A program made the translations under genes and the position numbers. Source: Arthrobacter sp. N199823 (lineage in GTDB: Bacteria > Actinomycetota > Actinomycetes > Actinomycetales > Micrococcaceae). Taken from it: 38,774 bases of DNA. The notes below the pieces were generated by a model. That model was given only the letters and a program-made list of their open reading frames with translations. It was not told the DNA's origin and ran no database searches. Below, in pieces: positions 1 to 7,035 of the stretch. Each line of letters opens with the position of its first letter. Positions within the stretch are counted from its first letter, which is position 1. Location: NCBI RefSeq assembly GCF_002929705.1, contig NZ_PJIN01000015.1, forward strand, positions 1 to 38,774, read 5' to 3'.

Positions 1-486
1 ATCCTGTTTGCGGCAGTTATTGCCGCTGGGGCCATCATCACTCCGTGGGCCGTACATCGCTCCGGCGTCGCCAACATTCCCAGAGACGATGCAACAACGG
101 AGATAGCTTCGGCTGTATTTACTTCAGAAATACCGAACACTCCGGTCCGACAGATCCGGATACCCGAACAGAACCAAGAGGAAAAAACAATGGCAACGCC
201 CAAGACAAGCCACTCCAAGTTCACGGACCTCGGATGGCATCTACTTATTTTCACGGTCGCTCAGATCGCGCTGGCTCTCGTGGGCTGGTCCTGGATAACG
301 GACTCATTCACAGCCAACGACTTCGGTGAGCACCTCTCCTCCGGTGGGCGACCCGAGCTCGAAGGAATCCCGAGCTTCTTATACGGTGCAGGAAAAATAT
401 GGGTCATCATTTTCGTCATCGATGTCACATGGACCCTGGTTACAGGACGCAAAAGCAATCAGGCCCCGAACAAACAAGAGTCGTAG
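1..486 (+). CDS. Membrane protein, 5' end outside window
   Basis: The frame is open from base 1 to the stop at 486. A hydrophobic stretch at the very start (ILFAAVIAAGAII) is followed by a polar linker and two more hydrophobic segments (about 232-291 and 385-444 nt), so three membrane passes are likely. An internal ATG at 190 has a good ribosome site (AGAGGA, 8 nt upstream), so the gene could instead begin there as a 98-residue two-pass protein, but no stop separates the two parts. I do not recognise the family and infer no function. The C-terminal tail is short, polar and Lys/Gln-rich. Confidence 0.5.
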   Translation: MLFAAVIAAGAIITPWAVHRSGVANIPRDDATTEIASAVFTSEIPNTPVRQIRIPEQNQEEKTMATPKTSHSKFTDLGWHLLIFTVAQIALALVGWSWITDSFTANDFGEHLSSGGRPELEGIPSFLYGAGKIWVIIFVIDVTWTLVTGRKSNQAPNKQES

Positions 487-832
487 GTGACCCCAGACGA
501 AAATACCGGGCGCCATGGCGGTGGGCGTCTGACGACACCAGCCGCCAATTGATCTGTGCCGGAAAGTTTCATCTCGACTCCACAGCCAGTTCCAGCCACA
601 GCCTTCTCCAGCCCTGGGCTTCGGTCAGCAAATGCATCTTGGACGAAACCAGCAATCGGTGTCCCGCAGAAGGTTCGACTTTCGGGCACCAGGGGGGACA
701 TTCAGCGTTGCGAAAAAGTCGCCATTTATCGCTGCGTTCCACACCGAACGCGGGAGCGACCGTCATCCTTCAGTTCAACACGGCGATGAAGGTCATAGAC
801 TCGAACTACTACCGTTGATGAAAGGTGAGCGT
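487..832. other. No convincing gene
   Basis: All frames are open for short distances, but none has a ribosome site or natural-looking protein composition. One plus-strand frame ends with a TGA at 816-818 that overlaps an ATG at 818, directly before the next gene. That could be the end of a decayed upstream coding region. Confidence 0.4.
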
Positions 833-1342
833 ATGTCCGAGTGGTTTTGCATACAAGCCAGGTCAAAACGCAACTACGTGTGGCTCACCGTCTGCGGACA
901 AGGTAAGCCGAAGATCACCGGAGAACCTTGGTACATGCCCGATGGTGTCACCAGTGTCTACCCGTTCATCGAGGACTGGCGTCCTGAAGAACTTCCCTTC
1001 CCGGTGTGGCTTGCTCCTTACAACGGAGGCAAGAAGTACGGTGACATGCTGTGGACTGGTGGGATGGCGTTGAAGATTGCCTCCTCTCGTTTCATCGAGG
1101 CGCTTCGCGCAGCTGAGGTCACCGGTTACCGAACTTTCGACGTCGAGGTTCGAGACCACGCCGGCTCGCCTGTCGAGGGATATATCGGTTTCGCGACCGA
1201 TCCGTCCCCGGGGTCTGACATTCAGAATATCTATGGCCAGACGGTTCAGAACTTTGTTTTCATCGCCACAGAACGTGTCGTCGAGGCATTGCACGATCAC
1301 GGAGTTGACCAGCTGGAGATCAGCCCCTACATCCCCGACTGA
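833..1342 (+). CDS. Unknown protein, possibly immunity-like
   Basis: A 169-residue soluble protein without signal peptide or membrane segment. The start at 833 is chosen because AAAGGTGAG lies just upstream; an in-frame ATG at 818 has no ribosome site. The sequence has many aromatic and acidic residues. Its middle (about residues 75-125) follows the pattern 'SRFIEALRAAEVTGYRTF' and then a short V/E-rich strand, which is reminiscent of immunity proteins of polymorphic toxin systems (Imm11/Imm43-like). That is a resemblance in style only. No toxin gene is recognisable next to it. If it is an orphan immunity gene it would bind a toxin C-terminal domain in the cytoplasm. Confidence 0.6.
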   Translation: MSEWFCIQARSKRNYVWLTVCGQGKPKITGEPWYMPDGVTSVYPFIEDWRPEELPFPVWLAPYNGGKKYGDMLWTGGMALKIASSRFIEALRAAEVTGYRTFDVEVRDHAGSPVEGYIGFATDPSPGSDIQNIYGQTVQNFVFIATERVVEALHDHGVDQLEISPYIPD

Positions 1343-1644
1343 CGTCGAAGCCCTAGCGCAGGGAACGAATCGCGCGACCACAACCTGGTGTCGGAACATT
1401 CACCAGTCTCAGGCGCCGCAGCCACAAGAGTACGAGACCATCGAAGCCATTGGAGACTTGTGCCGATCGGCGCGAAATTAGCGATGCGGGATCTTGAAAG
1501 ATTTGCTGTGACAACGAGTAGTGTTCGGGTCCTTTAGTCGGTTCGAAACAATTCTGGCGAAGGTTGTCCCGCTAGAAGTTCCTTCGCGGACACGCGAGCC
1601 GCTGTCCTGCTCTGATGGGCAATGAAGTCGTATATACGCGATGT
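1343..1644. other. No gene seen
   Basis: About 300 bases between two convergent genes. I see no plausible ORF with a ribosome site, no RNA gene and no clear terminator hairpin. Confidence 0.5.
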
Positions 1645-2076
1645 TCAGCGATCAGAGACGAGGACGTTGTCTGAGATCTTGATCCAGCCCGATTCGATTT
1701 TTCCAGTGTCGGAGTCATCCCCCAGAAGAATCGTTGAATACGGTCCTTTCGCCGACGACACATTAATAATCTCACCGCTGTTTCTAGTCTCGCCGCAACC
1801 TACATGCCAATCATTCTCGTCAGGCGGAACAACTGCCACACAGGTCGTTCGGGCATCGTCACTTTGCACAGCGAAGTACCGCACACCATCTTTGGTGGCT
1901 AGAAGACGTGAGCTGTCCCTGTTCACTTCTTCCGACAGGGTGATAGAGGACGGTAAAGAATCCTCGGGCGTGGCATCCCGCTGCAGCGCCTTTAACCCCG
2001 CCTGACCGGAACAACCAGTCAGCAGTAGACCTGCAATACCGACAACGGCAATAAAAGGAAATGATCTGCGCTTCAT
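1645..2076 (-). CDS. Small secreted lipoprotein
   Basis: A 143-residue protein starting at the ATG at 2076, preceded by GGGGGAAAA. It begins with a typical lipoprotein signal: basic MKRR, a hydrophobic run and the lipobox LLTGC, so it should be lipid-anchored on the outer face of the membrane at the Cys. The mature part is acidic and contains two further Cys residues (in ARTTCVAV and HVGCGET) that could form a disulfide. I do not recognise a domain. Similar small lipoproteins with a two-Cys beta-rich domain are common in Micrococcaceae, mostly without known function. It stands alone, with gene-free gaps on both sides. Confidence 0.75.
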   Translation of the reverse strand: MKRRSFPFIAVVGIAGLLLTGCSGQAGLKALQRDATPEDSLPSSITLSEEVNRDSSRLLATKDGVRYFAVQSDDARTTCVAVVPPDENDWHVGCGETRNSGEIINVSSAKGPYSTILLGDDSDTGKIESGWIKISDNVLVSDR

Positions 2077-2444
2077 TGTTTTCCCCCAATATCGATTTTC
2101 ATTCGAGGCTACAGTATGTGCTCCACAGAGCAACAAGTAGCCAAAACATTCGAAGTGCGTCAGACGTCCCGTATGCCCTTCCGCTTATGGGAGACCGTGA
2201 ACCGCCATTTAGCACTGCGATTTAGCCGCCAAACGAAGTTAACAGTCACAATCATGGCCACACCTCTCCTCTTGACAGAGACCATTTCTCTTTCTGGATC
2301 GAGGCTACTGTTGCCCATCAATTCGGAGCAGGGCCTAAAGTCACTTTGACCTCAGACTTTCGCAATAAAAGTTAAGGCGCGAAACATGCACCCGAGGTTC
2401 GGGTCCTTGTACCCTGTTCCATAGAAGTCCAGAGCCATAGCGTC
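2077..2444. other. Intergenic region between divergent genes
   Basis: It should carry the promoters for the lipoprotein (minus) and the first flavin-fold gene (plus). Apart from the weak DosR-like motif at 2398-2417, listed separately, nothing clear was found; short ORFs here lack ribosome sites. Confidence 0.4.
2398..2417 (+). promoter_or_regulatory. Weak DosR-box-like dyad
   Basis: TTCGGGTCCTTGTACCCTGT matches the mycobacterial DosR consensus (TTSGGGACTWWAGTCCCSAA) at about 12 of 20 positions and keeps the GGG...CCC arms. It lies 28 nt before the start of the flavin-fold gene at 2445. Alone it would not be convincing. It is listed because better matches occur near other genes of the same island. 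Confidence 0.3.
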
Positions 2445-2921
2445 ATGGGTATGACAAACAGCAATGTGGTGCCACAGCCAGAGATTCTTGACTCCCAGCA
2501 ATGCTGGAGCCTCCTTCGCCAAACGTCGATTGGACGATTGGCGTTCACCTTCGAGGGGCGTCCTGATGTACTTCCGGTGAACTACAAGGTGGACCAGGAG
2601 GCAATATTTTTCCGTACAGGGGACGGAACCAAATTCAGCGCCTTGGAAGGTGACGCCTACGTTGCTTTGGAGGCCGACGCCGTGAGCGCGGAATTCGGCA
2701 CAGCCTGGAGTGTGGTCGTCAAGGGCCGCGCCGTGTTGGCCAACTCCACGAACGCCAGCCTTGACACCGTTAGCAGGACACTTTTCCCCTGGCAAGGCGT
2801 GGACAAGCAGCACTTGATCCATATTGTTCCTGAAACGGTAACGGGCAGGCGCTACACCCTGACGGCTCCCATGTCGTGGAGGATCTCCCTCGACGACGCA
2901 ATCCGGGCCGGACTCGAATAG
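2445..2921 (+). CDS. PPOX/NimA-like flavin-fold protein 1
   Basis: A 158-residue protein of the pyridoxamine 5'-phosphate oxidase-like split-barrel family (nitroimidazole-reductase/NimA-like branch). Family marks seen: 'SIGRLAF' (about 28-34), 'DVLPVNYKVD' (41-50), a glycine-rich 'FFRTGDGTKFSAL' loop expected to contact flavin phosphate, and 'WSVVVKGRA'. Such proteins bind FMN, F420 or heme and act as small cytoplasmic reductases or oxidases; the substrate cannot be read here. The next gene encodes a close paralogue. PNPOx-like proteins such as Rv3129 belong to the mycobacterial DosR regulon, which fits this island. The start could also be the ATG at 2451. No strong ribosome site is visible. 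Confidence 0.85.
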   Translation: MGMTNSNVVPQPEILDSQQCWSLLRQTSIGRLAFTFEGRPDVLPVNYKVDQEAIFFRTGDGTKFSALEGDAYVALEADAVSAEFGTAWSVVVKGRAVLANSTNASLDTVSRTLFPWQGVDKQHLIHIVPETVTGRRYTLTAPMSWRISLDDAIRAGLE

Positions 2922-2992
2922 GGCCCCATGGGCGGCTACATCAGGTCTTTGGACTCTATTGGCACTGTGCCAGCCCACCTAGGCTCGATCAT

Positions 2993-3463
2993 ATGACGAA
3001 TAATCCAGCCAATGCCCCCACGGAGGAACTACCTGTCCACGAGTGCTGGGCAATGCTTCGTGGCGTTTCCGTCGGAAGACTGGCCATCTGGGTCACCGAT
3101 CATCCCGATATTTTCCCCATCAACTACACAGTTGACCACGGCTCGCTCGTCTTTCGTACGGGTCAAGGAACCAAGCTTGCTGCAGCACTAGGAGAAACTC
3201 CTGTGGCTATGGAAGCTGACGGAGTCGACGCCATCAGCGGCGTCGCCTGGAGCGTTGTCGTGAAAGGTAATGCAGCACTTATAGATTCAACCGAAGACGT
3301 CCTGGACAGCTTCTCGCTGATGCTCTTCCCCTGGCAAGCGGGACGCAAAGACACGTTCGTCCGTATTACTCCAACCTTGATCACGGGACGCAAGTTCAAG
3401 GTGGCCGCTCCGGCGCAGTGGTGGAGCTCCCAAGCAGGATCCCCCCACGCTTCGCCTGAGTGA
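2993..3463 (+). CDS. PPOX/NimA-like flavin-fold protein 2
   Basis: A 156-residue paralogue of the preceding protein, with the same order of motifs: 'SVGRLAIW', 'DIFPINYTVDHG', 'FRTGQGTKLAAA', 'VAWSVVVKGNAAL' and 'LFPWQ'. It arose by tandem duplication; 71 nt separate the two genes. The ATG at 2993 matches the N-terminus of its paralogue. The open frame extends further upstream, but that part overlaps the end of the previous gene. There is no clear ribosome site, so a leaderless mRNA is possible. Its stop overlaps a GTG in frame with the next gene (GTGA at 3460), so the genes are probably co-transcribed. Flavin-dependent redox role by family; substrate unknown. Confidence 0.85.
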   Translation: MTNNPANAPTEELPVHECWAMLRGVSVGRLAIWVTDHPDIFPINYTVDHGSLVFRTGQGTKLAAALGETPVAMEADGVDAISGVAWSVVVKGNAALIDSTEDVLDSFSLMLFPWQAGRKDTFVRITPTLITGRKFKVAAPAQWWSSQAGSPHASPE

Positions 3464-3525
3464 AATTGTGTGAAAAATTCGACCTTGCCAGATACCCGCA
3501 TCCCACTCTGAAAGGCCTCAAAGCC

Positions 3526-4167
3526 ATGGAACAGATCACTATTATCGGCAGCGGAAATATGGCCAGGGCCATCGCCGTTCGCATGCTCAAGGCTCGGCAC
3601 TCCGTGCAGATCTTGGGACGCAACGGGAAAAAGACCCGCGAGCTCGTTGAGATACTCGGAGCAGGAGCACAGGGCGGCGGGGAAGGTGCCGTCATTGAAG
3701 GCGGCATTGTCTTCCTTGCGGTCCCCTTCGAGGAGGCAAAAAAATCGGTGATTTTTTACGGCGAGGCACTGGCAGGAAAGGTGGTCGTGGACATCAGCAA
3801 CCCCGTGGACTTGGCCACCTTCGACCAGCTCCTGACTCCAGCTGGAACTTCAGCAGCCGAAGAGATCGTCCGTCATACGAGCGCTGAGGCGTTCGTGGTC
3901 AAAGCGTTCAACACCTGCTTTGCAAAGCCGCTGGAGTCGGGATCAGTTTCCGGGATACCACTGGATGTCTTCATCGCTGGCGACTCTGAAGAGGCAAAGG
4001 TTAAAGTCAGCGCCGTTGTTGCGGCCTCGGGACTTCGCCCCATCGATGTCGGACCACTGCGCCGGGCGCGCGAACTCGAGGCCATGATGCTCTTGATCAT
4101 GGGACTGCAAGTCAGCCCGGAACACAAGAACTTCAACTGGGACACCTCATTGAATCTTCTCCCGTAA
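3526..4167 (+). CDS. NADPH-dependent F420 reductase-like protein
   Basis: A 213-residue Rossmann-fold protein of the 'NADP oxidoreductase, coenzyme F420-dependent' family. The dinucleotide-binding motif is at the N-terminus (ITIIGSGNMARAI, residues 4-16), followed by 'LGRNGKK' as likely NADP phosphate contact, then 'VVDISNPVD' and 'VVKAFNT', which are typical of this family. It would move hydride between NADPH and a deazaflavin or similar acceptor in the cytoplasm. I start it at 3526, where the conserved fold begins. A GTG at 3460 overlapping the previous stop would add 22 residues and couple translation, but lacks a ribosome site. Its position after two flavin/F420-fold genes suggests that it supplies them with reduced cofactor. 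Confidence 0.8.
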   Translation: MEQITIIGSGNMARAIAVRMLKARHSVQILGRNGKKTRELVEILGAGAQGGGEGAVIEGGIVFLAVPFEEAKKSVIFYGEALAGKVVVDISNPVDLATFDQLLTPAGTSAAEEIVRHTSAEAFVVKAFNTCFAKPLESGSVSGIPLDVFIAGDSEEAKVKVSAVVAASGLRPIDVGPLRRARELEAMMLLIMGLQVSPEHKNFNWDTSLNLLP

Positions 4168-4213
4168 AAACTCCACAAACACAGCCGTCCCCTAGGCGAA
4201 CTGGAAAGCGGCC

Positions 4214-6106
4214 ATGACCATCATTCGCAACCACCTCATGATTACGGCCACACTGGTGGTGGGGTGCGTGGTGCTGTTATTGCTGGCAGTGGGGCAGGCT
4301 GGCAGCGCGCAATTACTCGCGAGTGTTTTTGCTGGCGCTGCCGCCGTCTCGCGGGGAGCCTCCATGATCCGCGATATGGTCCACGGGCGCTGGGGTGTTG
4401 ACTGATTGGCCGTCACGGCGATTGTCAGCACCATCGTCGTTGGAGAATACCTCGCAGCCCTCTTCGTTGTACTGATGCTCTCTGGCGGGGCAGCTTTGGA
4501 AAAGTACGCGTCAGGTAGAGCCCGAGCGGAACTCTCCGCACTGCTGGACCGTGCCCCTCAAACCGCACATCGCGAAGCTGAGGGCGGATCCCTTGAAGAT
4601 ATTGCCGTCACCGAGGTGGCGGTCGGAGACGTCCTTATAGTCCGCCCTGCGGAGGTCGTTCCGGTCGATGGTCGACTGTTGTCTTCATCTGCATCATTTG
4701 ATGAATCAGCCATCACCGGAGAAAGCCTGCCCGTCGAAGTACAGCGGGGCGGAGGCATCTTCAGTGGATCGATGAACGGGCCGGAGGCTACCCGGATGGA
4801 AGCCACCGCCACTGTGGATGATTCCCAATACCGTCGCATTGTGGCACTGGTGCAGGATGCTTCCAATAGCCGGGCACCCGTGGTCCGCCTGGCTGACCGT
4901 TATGCGGTGCCGTTTACCCTGCTTGCCTTAGCTATCGCAGGTGTTGCTTGGTTGCTCAGCGGCGATGCCCTGCGTTTCGCCGAAGTACTCGTCGTCGCGA
5001 CGCCGTGTCCGCTACTTATTGCAGCTCCTGTTGCCTTTTTGGGTGGCATGAGCCGGTCCGCGCGAAATGGAATCATCGTCAAAAATGGCGGCACGCTCGA
5101 ACTACTTGCCAGGGTCAAAACAGTGGTCTTTGACAAGACCGGCACCCTCACCCAGGGCCATCCCAAGCTCGAGGAAGTAATAGTCTCACCCGCGAATCAG
5201 GGTTTTCCCGACGCTAAGGAGCTCCTGGCCCTGGCAGCCTCTGCCGAACAGTAGTCAGCCCATGTTTTAGCTTCATCAGTGGTCAACTCCGCACTGAATC
5301 GCGGGCTGGAACTTTCTCACCCCAAGGAAGCCTCTGAACATGCCACCGATGGGGTCAGCGCCCTCGTCGGGGAACACTGGGTGGTGGTGGGCAAACGATT
5401 CTTTGTTTCACAAACCGCCGGACTGATCCCGGATCAGGAGCCAACAGGCGGCCAGCTCGCGGTTTATGTGGGTGTCGATTCTCGCTACGCGGGAGCACTG
5501 ATCATGAGCGATCCACTGAGGGAGAACGCGGTGGAGACGCTTGCAGAACTGCGTCGTTTGGGCGTGAAACACACTCTGAAGGTGACTGGTGATGCCCAGG
5601 CGACGGCACAGCATATAGCCATCCAAGCAGGGATCACCGAGGTGCGGGCCGGGTGCCGGCCATCAGATAAAGTCTCGATCGTGCAGAATCTGATTCCCAA
5701 ACCGGTCATGATGGTCGGCGACGGCATCAATAATGCCCCCGTATTGGCCGTAGCGGACGTAGGCGTCGCCATGGGGGCCAAAGGGTCCACGGCAGCAAGT
5801 GAATCTGCCGATGTGGTGATCATGGTGGACGACATATCGAAGGTCAGCAGGGCAGTCCTCATCGGCAAGGATACGACCCGAATCGCCGTGCAGGGTATCT
5901 GGATAGGAATAGTACTAAGCCTTGGATTGATGGTGTTTGCCGCCGGCGGGTTGATCCCAGCCGTTGCTGGGGCGCTTAGCCAGGAACTGGTGGATCTGGC
6001 TACGATTTTCAATGAGCTTCGGACGCTCAAATGGATAGAACGTCTCTCGGTTGCTGAAAGCAAAGGGTTGCAGCATGGGCCCTCCCACATCATGGTTCAG
6101 AGCTGA
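4214..6106 (+). pseudogene. Heavy-metal P-type ATPase, two in-frame stops
   Basis: The frame encodes a P1B-type metal-exporting ATPase of about 630 residues, full family length without an N-terminal metal-binding domain. Visible in order: membrane helices, actuator motif ITGESLPV, transmembrane TPCPLLIA, phosphorylation motif DKTGTLT (Asp about 307), the nucleotide domain and a C-terminal helix pair. The frame never shifts, but it is cut by TGA at 4403-4405 (residue 64, in 'WGVD*LAV') and TAG at 5252-5254 (residue 347, in 'SAEQ*SAH', where relatives tend to have Tyr). In the hinge motif GDGxNDxP the second Asp is Asn (GDGINNAP, about 507). Together this points to a recently inactivated gene. 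Translation could restart at the TTG at 4406. The ribosome site GGAAAG precedes 4214. Confidence 0.85.
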
Positions 6107-6120
6107 TACTGACGAACGAG

Positions 6121-6134
6121 AGGACTTTGTGCCC
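6121..6134 (+). promoter_or_regulatory. DosR-box-like site before the regulator gene
   Basis: AGGACTTTGTGCCC agrees at 12 of 14 positions with the DosR-box variant GGGACTTTNGGCCC. It lies about 120 nt before the regulator start at 6256, so it could serve autoregulation, as described for mycobacterial DosR. This is a motif match only. Confidence 0.4.
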
Positions 6135-6255
6135 TTGTTAATCAATGATGCACACGAAAGACTGGCAGGACTTATACAAGAGAAGTACGGGATGCCATTT
6201 ACCGACGGGGCTGACCCCTGAGCGGAAATTTGGACTAAGGAGGGAAACGAGAAAC

Positions 6256-6951
6256 ATGGATGAACTAGTTGCCTCCGGGACAGACAAGACAAAGGCTCCC
6301 ATGGAGCCGATCACCGTTTTTATACTCGATGACCACGAACTTGTCAGGCGGGGACTCAAAGAATTACTTGAAGGTGAGGGGTTCAAAGTCATCGGCTCCA
6401 CCGGTTCCGCCTTGGAGGCAGCGCGCCGCATTCCGGCCTTGCATCCCGACGTTTCCGTATTGGATGCACGTCTGCCGGATGGGACGGGTATTGAGGTTTG
6501 CCGTGATGTGCGGTCAGTGGATCCTTCTCTGAGATGCCTGATACTGACCAGTTACGACGATGAACAGGCGTTGCGCGGTGCTGTCCTCGCCGGAGCTGCC
6601 GGTTATGTTTTGAAGGAAATCGATGGCACGGACCTACTGACGTCCCTCCGTCGCACCGCCAAGGGCGAATCACTTTTTAATCCCGACATCATGGAGAAAG
6701 TGGTTCAAGGCCTCGCCGAACCAGAACGAGTGGATCCACGCATCACTTCTCTCACCCCACAAGAAGCACGCGTACTCAAACTCATTGGGCGTGGATTGAC
6801 CAACCGGGAAATTGGCAGTGAAATGTTTCTTGCCGAGAAGACAGTCAAGAACTACGTCTCCTCACTCCTGGCCAAGCTGGGATTTGAACGACGCACACAA
6901 GCCGCCATCTTCATCACTGACAAGGGCTGGATGTCCCCGCCAAAGCATTAA
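6256..6951 (+). CDS. DosR/DevR-like NarL-family response regulator
   Basis: A 231-residue two-domain regulator. The receiver (about 18-135) has the acidic pair DDHE (25-28), phospho-acceptor Asp70 in VLDARLPDG, the switch Thr in LILTSY and Lys in YVLKEIDG. The C-terminal LuxR-type HTH has LTPQEARVL, GLTNREIG, the recognition segment AEKTVKNYVS and then LLAKLGFERRTQAA. From memory, the segments LVRRGL, LPDGTGIE, RCLILTSY and MFLAEKTVKNYVS are close to M. tuberculosis DosR, the hypoxia/NO dormancy regulator. I chose ATG 6256 because AAGGAGGG (6237-6244) precedes it; 6145 is the longest and 6301 the shortest option. No kinase gene is adjacent. Surrounding stress genes are the likely targets. Confidence 0.9.
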   Translation: MDELVASGTDKTKAPMEPITVFILDDHELVRRGLKELLEGEGFKVIGSTGSALEAARRIPALHPDVSVLDARLPDGTGIEVCRDVRSVDPSLRCLILTSYDDEQALRGAVLAGAAGYVLKEIDGTDLLTSLRRTAKGESLFNPDIMEKVVQGLAEPERVDPRITSLTPQEARVLKLIGRGLTNREIGSEMFLAEKTVKNYVSSLLAKLGFERRTQAAIFITDKGWMSPPKH

Positions 6952-7035
6952 TGATCATCGGTATTAGGAATATCCAAGCATTTCCGGCCTTCGGGCTCGA
7001 TGAGCGTAGTCCAAGGGGTAGCTGCGGCCCCGTGT

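Noticed and set aside
4403-5254. Recoding (selenocysteine or stop read-through) in the metal ATPase
   Set aside because: The two stops differ (TGA and TAG), neither replaces a Cys of a known motif, and no hairpin element was apparent. Decay is simpler, also in view of the Asn in the hinge motif.
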